Notes: generated by a model not told the origin, from the sequence alone. Counted from the first letter of the stretch, positions 1 through 7,541 are shown. The stretch: DNA of 22,378 nt from Candidatus Moranbacteria bacterium RIFCSPLOWO2_12_FULL_48_12 (GCA_001784735.1 MFSB01000042.1:1-22378); one strand, 5' to 3'. Translations and numbers: made by a program.

Positions 1-57
1 CGAACGATACATTCGGCCGGGTATCACTTATCATGTATCCTTTTCTCCCCCAGTATA

Positions 58-1137
58 TCATGCTTCCAGGACTTCCAATCCTGGCAGTTTCTTGCCACCC
101 AAGTACTCGAGCATCGCCCCGCCGCCCGAAGAGACAAAGCCGATCTTATCCATGACTCCAGCCTCCTCGAGCATCGTCAATGATTCCCCTCCCCCGATGA
201 CAATGAATGCTCCGCTCTCCAAAACTGCCCGCAAAAGAGCATCGGTACCTGTATTGTAGGGTTTCTCTTCGAATTTTCCCATCGGGCCATTCCACACGAT
301 AGTTTTGGCCGTTTTGATAACCTGGGTATAACGGACAATGGTATCAGGACCGATATCCAGGCGAAGCGAGGAATCGAAGTCCTGCGGTAAAAATACCTTT
401 TCGGAAAAAACGATTTTTTGATCAATGGCCTCATTCGCGACCTTGCCGCCCACCAAAGTATAGTCATATTTTTCTTCAAACACGCGGATAAGCGGCAGTT
501 TGGTCTCGATTTTTGCTCCCCCGATTATCGCTACCGCCGGGCGCTTCGGTGAAAAAAGTATCTGATCAAATCTCTCCACTTCTTCAAGAACGCGCATCCC
601 GGCATAGGACGGCAAGAATTTCGTTATCGTCGTAAGAGATGCATGATTGCGATGATCGACACCAAAAGCATCATTGACATATATATCGAACGGCTTGGCC
701 AAAGTTTTGGCGAATTTTTCGTCATTGGCCTCTTCTTCAAGATAAAAGCGCACATTCTCTAAGAGAAGCAATGAACCCGAAGGAAGGTTTTCTAATGCCT
801 TTTCAACATTTTTTCCGATACAATCAGAAACAAAGATTACTTTTCGACCCAATGCCTGTTCGATAGCAGGCACCAATTTAGCGACAGAATAATTGGGATC
901 ATTCTTGCCGTTTGGTTTTCCCGCCGTGCGAGGCTTGCCCAAAGGGCGGCCGAAATGCGTCAGCATAGCTACCTTCACACCGGAAAAACCTAAAATATAA
1001 TCAATGGTTTTTTTCAAGACGTCTAGCTTGAAATGTTCCTGAACTTGGCCGATATTATTCAGTTCAACGTTAAAATCCATCCGCGCCAGCACTTTTTGAT
1101 TTTCAAAATTCGCTTCTCGAATGCTTCGCAGTGCCAT
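58..1137 (-). CDS. pgk: Phosphoglycerate kinase
   Basis: Interconverts 1,3-bisphosphoglycerate + ADP and 3-phosphoglycerate + ATP in cytosolic glycolysis. Family signatures appear in order: RMDFNVEL (residues 19-26), THFGRP (60-65), LLLENVRF (124-131), YVNDAFGVDHRNHAS (153-167), GGAK (206-209), IVWNGPMGKFE (280-290), GGGES (315-319) and SSGGGAMLEYLGG (336-348). At 359 residues it is shorter than the usual 390-400. The nucleotide-site motif normally written GGGDS/T reads GGGES here, and the Arg normally found after the substrate loop (yeast Arg38 position) appears to be Lys37. The ATG at 1137 is preceded by a GGAAAG ribosome-binding site. It is the last gene of the minus-strand run after mraY, 27 bases away. 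Identity is certain; the residue comparisons are from memory of the family. Confidence 0.97.
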   Translation of the reverse strand: MALRSIREANFENQKVLARMDFNVELNNIGQVQEHFKLDVLKKTIDYILGFSGVKVAMLTHFGRPLGKPRTAGKPNGKNDPNYSVAKLVPAIEQALGRKVIFVSDCIGKNVEKALENLPSGSLLLLENVRFYLEEEANDEKFAKTLAKPFDIYVNDAFGVDHRNHASLTTITKFLPSYAGMRVLEEVERFDQILFSPKRPAVAIIGGAKIETKLPLIRVFEEKYDYTLVGGKVANEAIDQKIVFSEKVFLPQDFDSSLRLDIGPDTIVRYTQVIKTAKTIVWNGPMGKFEEKPYNTGTDALLRAVLESGAFIVIGGGESLTMLEEAGVMDKIGFVSSGGGAMLEYLGGKKLPGLEVLEA

Positions 1138-1164
1138 AAGCTTTCCGTTAATTGCTAGAGTTTA

Positions 1165-2277
1165 TCAATACAGCTTTCCCATACCCAGGATACCGATCAT
1201 AAGGCCGCTCAGGGCGGTGAGCGCCGTGAAGATCCATGCCCGCATCACGATTTTCGGCTCCGCCCAACCCTTGGCTTCGAAGTGGTGATGGAGCGGCGCG
1301 GCCAGAAATACCTTGCGTCCGAAAAAACGCTTGCTTATGAGCTGGATGACGACACTGCCTGATTCCAAGCTATAAATGAAAACGATGATGAACAGCACCA
1401 CTATGGAATTCGTTAGCATCGCCACAACACCGAGCGTCGTGCCTAGCGCTATGGCACCCGTGTCGCCCATAAAAAAACGCGCCGGATAGATATTGAACCA
1501 GAGAAACGCGAGCAGGGCGCCGGCAATAGCCGCACAAAGGGCCGCGAGATCCATCCTATTCTGCATAAAAGCGATTAGTGAAAAAGAGCTGAACGCGATC
1601 AGAAGAACACCTCCATCCAGGCCATCCAGGCCATCAGTCTCATTGGAAGAAATAGCGGCAAAAAGAATGACAAAAATAAAGAGCGGGATATACCACAGAC
1701 CGATGGAAAAATCACCAACAGCCGGAATATGGATCTGATCCCAGCCCAGTTTCGAGAAAAACCACCAGGCTCCCGCGCCAGCGATGACGAAAAGCCACCA
1801 GAAACGGAAAGCGAAGCGCATACCGCCGCCCTTATTTTTGCCGCAGTCCCGCACGCTCATATAGTCATCGAAAAGCCCCAAGACCCCGGCTGTCGTCAAG
1901 GCAAACAGCGGCAGCCACACTTGGGATCGGCTGAAAAAATCCAGACGCGCGATAAAATTCGTATTGGTCCACTCTGCGATAAAGGGAAAAAGGTAATGCG
2001 AGAGAAGCGCCAGAACAAGGACGGAAACCCATACGATGACCCCGCCCATCGTAGGCGTCCCTGCCTTATTGGCATGCAGCCTATTGACAAACGTCAATTG
2101 ATCGCCATCGACGGACTTTTCCTTGATCTTGATACCGATCTTATATTTATACAAAACGTGCGTCCAAAACGGCGTCAGCAAAAATGCGAGCAAAAATGCC
2201 GAAAGTCCGGTCAAGAGCACTTTGAGCGCATTGGCGACGAGAGGAATATTCTGCACTTGTGAGATTTGGATTTCCAT
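1165..2277 (-). CDS. mraY: Phospho-N-acetylmuramoyl-pentapeptide transferase
   Basis: Integral membrane enzyme that transfers phospho-MurNAc-pentapeptide from UDP to undecaprenyl phosphate, making lipid I in peptidoglycan synthesis. The 370 residues contain about ten hydrophobic helices and the family motifs KAGTPTMGG (about 71-79), FDDY, the Mg-site loop NETDGLDGLDGG, FMGDTGAIALG and the C-terminal PLHHHFEAKGWAE signature. The loop usually reads NLTDGLDGLA, so the repeated GLDGLDGG is slightly unusual but the catalytic aspartates are retained. Start is ATG at 2277. It lies between a D,D-carboxypeptidase and pgk on the same strand, so two neighbouring genes act on the cell wall; mur genes are not in the window. 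Confidence 0.96.
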   Translation of the reverse strand: MEIQISQVQNIPLVANALKVLLTGLSAFLLAFLLTPFWTHVLYKYKIGIKIKEKSVDGDQLTFVNRLHANKAGTPTMGGVIVWVSVLVLALLSHYLFPFIAEWTNTNFIARLDFFSRSQVWLPLFALTTAGVLGLFDDYMSVRDCGKNKGGGMRFAFRFWWLFVIAGAGAWWFFSKLGWDQIHIPAVGDFSIGLWYIPLFIFVILFAAISSNETDGLDGLDGGVLLIAFSSFSLIAFMQNRMDLAALCAAIAGALLAFLWFNIYPARFFMGDTGAIALGTTLGVVAMLTNSIVVLFIIVFIYSLESGSVVIQLISKRFFGRKVFLAAPLHHHFEAKGWAEPKIVMRAWIFTALTALSGLMIGILGMGKLY

Positions 2278-2403
2278 TGCTTAGAAAAAATTGATTATTT
2301 CTCCTACAAATTACAAATCTTCCACAAATATACAAATTCTTTCTTCATTGTTTAGACATCTATTCGTATATTCGTATTTAATTCGTAATTCGTAGAAATT
2401 TTA
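2278..2403. repeat. AT-rich intergenic with short tandem-like words
   Basis: The gap between the carboxypeptidase gene and mraY is strongly AT-rich. It holds four copies of ACAAAT (starting 2306, 2313, 2324, 2332) followed by four copies of TTCGTA (starting 2363, 2371, 2382, 2389). Spacing is irregular, so this is word repetition and not a clean tandem array. No gene, terminator or promoter can be called with confidence. A similar AT-rich word-repeat stretch lies at 6379-6511. Confidence 0.55.
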
Positions 2404-3438
2404 TTATTTCCAATCGAAAGCCTGAAAACTCCAATCGAACATGGAGCGGATGCTTTGCCAGCGATACGGGTCATCCAAGAGGACTGCCACGACTCGATGG
2501 TTTTGGCTATTGTCCGTTGCCACCGCCAAGAGCGAATATCCGGCCAGCGGCGTAAATCCCGTCTTCGTTCCGATGAGGTTGGGCAATTGCCCGAGGAGCT
2601 CATCGGTATTGAAAATCTCATGGCTGTATTTTCCATCAAACGAAGCGATGAAGGTTTTTTCCAGTCGCATCGTATTCCAGAGAACATCATATTTGAGAGC
2701 GTGCGCGGCAACAAGTGCCACATCGCGAGCGGAAGAATAGCACTCGCTCTCTCGTCCGTCTAGCTCCAATCCCGAAGGCGTACAGAAATGCGTATTCGAG
2801 AGACCGAGTTCGCGGGCTCGTTCATTCATAATCTTTACAAAACCTTCTTGAGTCCCGCCGACATGCTTACCAAGCGCGATAGCCGCATCGTTGGCGCTGT
2901 TCATCAATGCCGCCTTCAAAAGATCGCGCACGCTCACCTGCTCCCCTATTTTCAAACGCTCCCCGTTGCAGAAACCCGAGCGAGGACAGCCGACACGTGT
3001 GCCTTCGGCGTATACTGCTTCTTCATCGATCGTCACCAATTCATCCAGATTTTTCACCCTTTCGACTACTAGAGTCGTCGTGAACAGTTTGGTAAGCGAA
3101 GCGATCTGCCGATGTTCATCGGCATCATTTTCATACAATACTTGGCCGGAATCCGCATCTAAGATAATCGAGGCGTGCGCCGTAGCAATGCTCAAACGCG
3201 GTGCATACGGTTTCAGCTCCGGATCAAAACCGGCTGTCAAACTGCGATTTTCGAACACGAACGGCATTATTTTTCCCTGACTGAATGTATCTACTACTCC
3301 CGAAAAACGACTTTTTTCTGTCGTGAAAAAAGCGAAGGCACTCTCGCCGCGCGCTTCGAAACGCGCGCCCTTCTCGACCACGAGATAATATGCTACGACA
3401 ACAGCAATAATAAAAATAATCAATTTGCGCATATTCAT
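2404..3438 (-). CDS. D-alanyl-D-alanine carboxypeptidase (peptidase S11)
   Basis: Penicillin-binding-protein-type serine peptidase that trims the terminal D-Ala of peptidoglycan stem peptides outside the membrane. All three active-site motifs are present: SLTK (Ser114-Lys117), SAN (181-183) and KTG (292-294) followed by FTPLAGYSL. An N-terminal hydrophobic segment (about residues 5-21) acts as signal anchor. At 344 residues it contains the catalytic domain but no clear C-terminal amphipathic anchor of DacA type, fitting an N-terminally anchored form. The ATG at 3438 overlaps the TGA of scpB (sequence ATGA), suggesting translational coupling; a second ATG two codons later (3432) is an alternative. 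Cysteines at 151 and 157 inside the domain may form a disulfide. Confidence 0.94.
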   Translation of the reverse strand: MNMRKLIIFIIAVVVAYYLVVEKGARFEARGESAFAFFTTEKSRFSGVVDTFSQGKIMPFVFENRSLTAGFDPELKPYAPRLSIATAHASIILDADSGQVLYENDADEHRQIASLTKLFTTTLVVERVKNLDELVTIDEEAVYAEGTRVGCPRSGFCNGERLKIGEQVSVRDLLKAALMNSANDAAIALGKHVGGTQEGFVKIMNERARELGLSNTHFCTPSGLELDGRESECYSSARDVALVAAHALKYDVLWNTMRLEKTFIASFDGKYSHEIFNTDELLGQLPNLIGTKTGFTPLAGYSLLAVATDNSQNHRVVAVLLDDPYRWQSIRSMFDWSFQAFDWK

Positions 3439-4034
3439 TTTTCAGTTTTTGCTTTTTGCTCTTGTTCGGCTTCGGTGCCTTCCTCTTCCAAAAATATTTT
3501 CGAACGCTTATCCTGAGAAAGCGCCTCATACTCCGGTAACTCTCTGATATTTTTCAGCCCAAGCGACTGGAGAAGCCGGAAAGTCGGGAAGTAGACATAT
3601 CCGCGCGCGTCTTGTGGATTGCCCCGCCGCTCAATGAGATCGCGCAAGAGGAGATTGCGGACGGTAAAGCTGCAATTCACGCCCCGGATAGCTTCGATTT
3701 CAGCCCGGGTGATCGGACTGCGGTAGGCCACGATGGCGAGAACCTCGAGCGCTGCCTTGCTCAGATTTTCCTGAAGCGCGCTTTTGGTGAGGGCTTCCAC
3801 AAACTGGGCGTTTTCCGGTTTGGTGGTCAGGACGGCTCTGCGATCTTTCGTAATAATCATCAGTCCGCACTGCTCATCATCCGCATATTTTTCTCCCAGC
3901 GCTTCTATACGTGCGGCCACTTCTTTCTCGCTGACGCCAAGCGTTTTCGCCAAACGCGCAAAAAGAAGCGGTTCTCCGCCGATAAAAAGGAGGGATTCCA
4001 GAGCCGCTGTAGGATGTGTTGGTGCTGCTGCCAT
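3435..4034 (-). CDS. scpB: Segregation and condensation protein B
   Basis: Kleisin-associated (kite) subunit of the SMC-ScpAB condensin complex, which compacts and helps segregate chromosomes. The 199-residue protein opens with the winged-helix segment LESLLFIGGEPL and contains the family core LSKAALEVLAIVAYRSPITR, then AEIEAIRGVN and a second winged helix ending near FRLLQSLGLKNIRELPEY. The C-terminal 25 residues are charged and probably unstructured. ATG at 4034 is preceded by ACCGGGT with no purine-rich ribosome site; the same ACCGGGTATGGC string opens scpA. It sits 138 bases downstream of scpA and overlaps the next gene by 4 bases. Confidence 0.95.
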   Translation of the reverse strand: MAAAPTHPTAALESLLFIGGEPLLFARLAKTLGVSEKEVAARIEALGEKYADDEQCGLMIITKDRRAVLTTKPENAQFVEALTKSALQENLSKAALEVLAIVAYRSPITRAEIEAIRGVNCSFTVRNLLLRDLIERRGNPQDARGYVYFPTFRLLQSLGLKNIRELPEYEALSQDKRSKIFLEEEGTEAEQEQKAKTEK

Positions 4035-4172
4035 ACCCGGTGGTACTACTTTGAATTATTTTCTAAAAACCTGCTTGCCTTAAAAACCACATTCATAATA
4101 CTCCAAGCTTCTATATAATGCCGATATTTTTTAACTTCGTTGTTCAAAGTTGTCCCACCGGGCATACTCAAT

Positions 4173-4880
4173 TTATGAGACAAAACGTTTAATGCGGATG
4201 TCGCTCCAAAATCTGTCTTGCTCGACGAAGATGATACGCTGTTTCACCAATTCCAGCATGGCCAGAAACGAAATGATCACTTCCACGCGATCAACGGCCG
4301 ACCGCGTCAGATCGGTAAAGGAAGCTTCTGCCCGCTCGGAGAGGGCATGCTTCAAATGAAGAATCTTCTCTTCCAGCGTGACGATCGCGCGAATCTCTTT
4401 TTCCGGCAAAGCTTCGAAAACCGGGATCTGACCCAAAACGCCGAGGAAATGCGCCTTGAGATCCAGAGCCGAGAGGCCGCGCGGCGGATAGAATACTACC
4501 GGTGTGCCGAGAAAACTCTCCCGGATATGAGCGCGGCGGCTATGAGCCAATGCAGCCCCCAGTTTTCCGGCTGCTTCGCGGAAACGCTTATAAACCTTCA
4601 GCCGCGTTTCCAAATCATCCATCGATTCCTCTTCCTCATCGCTGAACTCAAGGATCGGCAGAAGGGCGCGCGACTTGATGAGTATCAGACGAGCGGCCAC
4701 GGAAAGGAAAGCCGTCAGATTACCGAGCGAGATTGACTCTTCCGTTTCGAGATATTTGAGGTACTGGTCAGCTACTTTGGCCAGACTCACATGGGTGATA
4801 TCGAGCTTTTCTTTCTCTATGAGAGATAGTAAAAGATCCAGTGGCCCCTCAAACTGCTCTAAACATATGTGATAAGCCAT
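4173..4880 (-). CDS. scpA: Segregation and condensation protein A
   Basis: Kleisin subunit that bridges the SMC heads and binds ScpB. The 235 residues begin with the hallmark FEGPLDLLLSLIEKEKLDIT (10-29), continue with LSVAARLILIKSRALLP typical of the N-terminal SMC-neck helix, and end with the winged-helix signature ISFLAMLELVKQRII plus FWSDIRIKR, which binds the SMC cap. Length is normal. Start ATG at 4880 directly follows ACCGGGT. It is the first gene downstream of the promoter at 5048-5076 and is followed by scpB, the usual arrangement. No smc gene is in the window. Confidence 0.95.
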   Translation of the reverse strand: MAYHICLEQFEGPLDLLLSLIEKEKLDITHVSLAKVADQYLKYLETEESISLGNLTAFLSVAARLILIKSRALLPILEFSDEEEESMDDLETRLKVYKRFREAAGKLGAALAHSRRAHIRESFLGTPVVFYPPRGLSALDLKAHFLGVLGQIPVFEALPEKEIRAIVTLEEKILHLKHALSERAEASFTDLTRSAVDRVEVIISFLAMLELVKQRIIFVEQDRFWSDIRIKRFVS

Positions 4881-5047
4881 ACCCGGTCAGTGAAACTTCG
4901 ACAGCTTCCCAAAAAACTGTCAAAAAAATTAGATTTTTCCTTAGTTATATATCCGACTTCAGACTTACTTTTCCTGGGTTATAAATCCCAGTCGAAGTTC
5001 TACTGCCGGGCACAATTAAACAAAGAATGGTAGCCCATTTCTTTTCC
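4881..5047 (-). other. Long structured leader upstream of scpA
   Basis: Between the inferred transcription start (about 5041) and the scpA ATG there are about 160 bases without a gene. Two degenerate copies of a roughly 20-base word (beginning TTTTCC on the plus strand, at 4935-4954 and 4969-4988) lie 34 bases apart; 16 of 20 positions agree. The second contains the small hairpin CTGGG/CCCAG. Nearer the gene, GACAG (4900-4904) can pair with CTGTC (4917-4921). No known riboswitch was recognised. Confidence 0.4.
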
Positions 5048-5076
5048 AGTATAGCAGTTTTAGGCCGGTATTCCAA
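5048..5076 (-). promoter_or_regulatory. Sigma-70-type promoter for the scpA operon
   Basis: On the minus strand a TTGGAA box (plus 5071-5076) lies exactly 17 bases from TATACT (plus 5048-5053). The predicted start is near 5041. It sits just after the end of the MFS gene and points at scpA, scpB, the carboxypeptidase and possibly mraY and pgk. Confidence 0.6.
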
Positions 5077-5100
5077 ACAAAAAAGACATGGAGCCTTTTA

Positions 5101-6285
5101 TCAAATTCCGAGTTCCCGCTCACTGCGTGTATCCCGAAGAGAAAGCGCCACGAATAACGAAAGAAATACCACCCCTGCCACCATGAAAAATATGCTGGTG
5201 AGCGGGAAAAAGAAGAGCAGCCCGGCTGACAGTACAGCCCCGATAATATTCGCGACCGGACGAGCGGTCCGGAAAAAAGCGATAACATCCAGATCTTCTC
5301 CGTCGATCTGCTTGTAAAAATAAGAATCGCGGAGAATCTCTATGCCGGCAACGCCAATACGTGTTGTAAACAGGACAGCAGCCCACAGCCACAGATCCTG
5401 CGCGCCGAGAAAACCCAGCACAAAAGTCGAGCCGAAAACAATAGCGATACTCGAAACCAAAAGTTCTTTCTCGCCCATCCTCTTGTCCGCGAGTATGCCA
5501 AGCGGATACTGCAAAAGCACGAAGGGAATAAGCATAATAGTAAATATAATACCAATATCTTGCCATGAAAATTGCAGCGAACGCAAATAAAGCGGCATAT
5601 ACACGATCATCATGACGTAGAAAAACTCCAAAGCAAAAGAAATCGCATAAATACGCAAGAGGTTCTTTTGATAGAACATCTTATGGATAGTATGCCGCAG
5701 GCTAAGCTTTTGCTGATAGACAGCATTATCGTTACGAAAACCGATAAGCACAACGAGGAAAACGAAAATATATCCGATGACCAATAAGAAGAAGATGCCC
5801 TCGAAATGGAAACGCTCTAACGCCACCGTCGAAAGAAACGGAGCAGCCAAGAGACCAGCATTGAGGATAGTCAGATGGAGACCGCGGATCCTGCCTGACA
5901 TCCGATCTTTCGAAAAGCCCTCGAGCAGTATGTCAAGAACCACCCATATAAGGTTGGTAGTAATGATAAACACGAGCACGAGCATGGCAGCCAGCCAAGA
6001 AATTTCCATGCGAGTCAAAAACACGCTCGCTAGGATAGTAATCCCGAGAAACAAATAGAGCGACCGTGCCTTGCCGATGGCCCGGATGAGCGGCTGCAGA
6101 TAAAAAAGAGAGAAGAATACACCGCTATAAGCGACAAAATAAAATAGCCCAATATTTCCAACGCCCGTCAGCTCCGAAAAATACGATGAGAGGATATATA
6201 TCAAAAAGGCATCCAAAAAACCCAAGATGAACGCGACAAACATCACCAGCCATACTTTTTTTCGATCGAAATGTTCGTTATGCAC
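5101..6285 (-). CDS. Major facilitator superfamily permease
   Basis: A polytopic membrane protein with about 12 hydrophobic helices in two halves and the MFS motif-A loop GILADKRMGEKELL (about 263 onward) between helices 8 and 9, with a shorter counterpart near SKDRMSGRIRG in the first half. Substrate is unknown; drug or metabolite export is typical for such stand-alone MFS genes but is inference. The start is uncertain. The frame is open to a TTG at 6378, but a good promoter lies inside that extension (6308-6335), so I prefer the GTG at 6285, giving 394 residues starting MHNEHFDRKK; AAAGGA lies 13 bases upstream. An ATG at 6243 is a shorter option. Confidence 0.85.
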   Translation of the reverse strand: MHNEHFDRKKVWLVMFVAFILGFLDAFLIYILSSYFSELTGVGNIGLFYFVAYSGVFFSLFYLQPLIRAIGKARSLYLFLGITILASVFLTRMEISWLAAMLVLVFIITTNLIWVVLDILLEGFSKDRMSGRIRGLHLTILNAGLLAAPFLSTVALERFHFEGIFFLLVIGYIFVFLVVLIGFRNDNAVYQQKLSLRHTIHKMFYQKNLLRIYAISFALEFFYVMMIVYMPLYLRSLQFSWQDIGIIFTIMLIPFVLLQYPLGILADKRMGEKELLVSSIAIVFGSTFVLGFLGAQDLWLWAAVLFTTRIGVAGIEILRDSYFYKQIDGEDLDVIAFFRTARPVANIIGAVLSAGLLFFFPLTSIFFMVAGVVFLSLFVALSLRDTRSERELGI

Positions 6286-6307
6286 AATATGTTTGTTTTC
6301 CTTTATT

Positions 6308-6335
6308 ACTATAACATTATTATTCCACAAAACAA
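6308..6335 (-). promoter_or_regulatory. Promoter for the MFS gene
   Basis: On the minus strand TTGTTT (plus 6330-6335) is 16 bases from TATAGT (plus 6308-6313), and the -10 is extended as TGTTATAGT. The predicted start is about 15 bases before the GTG of the permease. It argues against translation starting upstream at 6378. Confidence 0.55.
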
Positions 6336-6378
6336 AAATGTGGTCTTGAATAAAAACAGTAGCTAATGGAAAATGCAA

Positions 6379-6511
6379 ATATCAAAAAGTAAAATGGCAA
6401 AGCAAAATGTAAAATTGTAAAAATCATCGTAAAAAATAAAAATGCAAAAATCAAATATCAAAATGACGAATGAAAATGTAAACTTCCTTTAAGAATACAG
6501 CAAAAGAATTA
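6379..6511. repeat. AT-rich low-complexity intergenic
   Basis: A gap of about 130 bases made of recurring words such as AAAATG, TATCAAAA and ATGCAAA on the plus strand. It has very low GC and no coding potential. It resembles degenerate copies of one AT-rich unit but no clean period can be set by eye. No terminator is obvious. Confidence 0.45.
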
Positions 6512-6952
6512 TTACTTCAAGCATCCGGCGATGTAGCCGCGTTTTTCCGCATCTTCTTTCGATGTGAAGCAGACCTTGTTTTCCGGCTTGATTCGCTTGG
6601 CCACGGCGCATGTCGTCAGATGATACAAGTTCGAATTGCGGCTCCCCACCAAAGGACAGTTGGCTCCGCTTTGTTTCTCACCTGATTTTGAAACGATAGA
6701 TTCCACACCTGTGATCGGACTTCCTGTCCCCGCCTGCACTGCTTCAGTGGTACTTGGCAGTTCTGCCGCGGCCGGAATCGAGATAACCATCGGCTCGGCA
6801 GACTGGGAAAGTTTCCCTCGCAAAAAACCGCTTTCAAAAGCCAGTCCACCCACAAGCAAAACACCTATCAAAAGCAGAAGATTCTTTTGATGGCTTATAA
6901 GCCATTCTTTTATCTTGTGGAGAAAAGCAGTGTTAAACATAATATGATTCAA
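6512..6952 (-). CDS. Membrane-anchored protein with Ada-type zinc-binding tail
   Basis: 146 residues: a short cytoplasmic N-terminus, one transmembrane helix (about 24-39, LLLLIGVLLVGGLAFE), a Ser/Thr/Ala/Pro-rich linker (50-95), and a C-terminal 45-residue module with SRNSNLYHLTTC and KPENKVCFTSKEDAEKRGY. That module matches the metal-binding fold at the N-terminus of Ada methyltransferase, which also recurs at the ends of secreted nucleases and surface proteins. Candidate ligands are Cys99, His111, Cys115, Cys128 and Cys144; the last cysteine pair of Ada is reduced to one. There is no nuclease or methyltransferase domain here. The start is a TTG at 6952, because GGAGG lies exactly 7 bases upstream; the in-frame ATG at 6940 would be 19 bases away. 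Function unknown. Confidence 0.8.
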   Translation of the reverse strand: MNHIMFNTAFLHKIKEWLISHQKNLLLLIGVLLVGGLAFESGFLRGKLSQSAEPMVISIPAAAELPSTTEAVQAGTGSPITGVESIVSKSGEKQSGANCPLVGSRNSNLYHLTTCAVAKRIKPENKVCFTSKEDAEKRGYIAGCLK

Positions 6953-6992
6953 AAAATATCCTCCGGCCTTTCACCAACCAAAAGAATTTTTA

Positions 6993-7069
6993 TGTCATCC
7001 CGGGCTTGACCCGGGATCCAGAAATAATCTATCTGCGGAACCTGGATTCCCGCCTTCGCGGGAATGACA
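6993..7069. repeat. 77-bp double-hairpin dispersed repeat, copy 1
   Basis: Ends are TGTCATCCCG and CGGGAATGACA. Inside are two perfect hairpins: TCCCGGG/CCCGGGA around CTTGA (6998-7016) and ATTCCCGC/GCGGGAAT around CTTC (7046-7065), plus ATCCAG paired with CTGGAT. A second 77-bp copy in the same orientation lies at 16353-16429. In translation it gives the well-known spurious peptide VIPAKAGIQ. It is a MITE- or REP-like element with no coding capacity. Confidence 0.85.
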
Positions 7070-7077
7070 AAGAGTTG

Positions 7078-7106
7078 TTGACAAATCGCTCTACTGCTGC
7101 TATACT
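7078..7106 (+). promoter_or_regulatory. Strong sigma-70 promoter for rpmA
   Basis: Consensus TTGACA (7078-7083), a 17-base spacer, and TATACT (7101-7106). Predicted start is about 7113, leaving a leader of about 38 bases before the rpmA ATG. The -35 begins 8 bases after the 77-bp repeat ends. Confidence 0.8.
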
Positions 7107-7150
7107 CATCCAGTATATCAAAACATTTGTAATCCGTAAGTCTCCCCTCT

Positions 7151-7453
7151 ATGGCAACCAGAAAAGCTGGCGGGTCAACCACCTTAGGCCGCGATTCCAT
7201 TTCCAAGCGCCTCGGCATCAAAATTGGTGGCGGCCAGCCTGTCATGACCAGCAATATCATCATCCGCCAGCGGGGCACTAAGTTCCATCCCGGCAAGAAT
7301 GTCGAGCGCGGCAATGATGATACGCTGTTTTCCCTCGTCAATGGCGCGGTAGAATTTCAGGCGCGCAAGGTGAGAGATTTTACCGGCAAACTGGCTCTGC
7401 GCACCTTCGTCAATGTCATTCCGGAAAAGAAGGCAGTCAAGGCCAAGAAGTAA
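7151..7453 (+). CDS. rpmA: 50S ribosomal protein bL27
   Basis: 100 residues of the peptidyl-transferase-proximal ribosomal protein L27. The conserved N-terminal arm ATRKAGGSTTLGRDS and the core KRLGIKIGGGQPV, RQRGTKFHPGKNVERG and DDTLFSLVNG are all present. There is no cleavable N-terminal extension of the kind processed by Prp in Firmicutes. ATG at 7151 lacks a clear Shine-Dalgarno. It is the only plus-strand gene in the window, a single-gene unit with its own promoter and terminator; rplU, its usual partner, is not adjacent. Confidence 0.97.
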   Translation: MATRKAGGSTTLGRDSISKRLGIKIGGGQPVMTSNIIIRQRGTKFHPGKNVERGNDDTLFSLVNGAVEFQARKVRDFTGKLALRTFVNVIPEKKAVKAKK

Positions 7454-7470
7454 TCTTCCCTCTGAATCCT

Positions 7471-7508
7471 AAAAGAAAAAGCTTTCCACAAAAGGAGGGC
7501 TTTTTTTG
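7471..7508. terminator. Bidirectional intrinsic terminator
   Basis: An 8-bp stem AGCTTTCC (7480-7487) / GGAGGGCT (7494-7501), with two G-U pairs, a 6-base loop ACAAAA, followed by seven T. An A-rich run on the left (AAAAGAAAAA, 7471-7480) gives a T-tract on the other strand. It lies between the convergent rpmA and the minus-strand gene at 7542, so it can serve both. Confidence 0.8.
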
Positions 7509-7541
7509 ATACTCAACGGACTGGAGGCTATTTAAACCAGC

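Noticed and set aside
2581..2592. GGGCAATTGCCC as another member of the GCAATTGC palindrome family
   Set aside because: It lies inside the carboxypeptidase coding sequence (residues GQLP), is only 12 bases long and is explained by coding.
6286..6378. TTG start at 6378 for the MFS permease
   Set aside because: A promoter with an extended -10 lies inside this extension and the residues do not look like a permease N-terminus.
6949..7341. Minus-strand open frame of 130 codons across the rpmA region
   Set aside because: It is antisense to rpmA and its middle is the VIPAKAGIQ translation of the 77-bp repeat.
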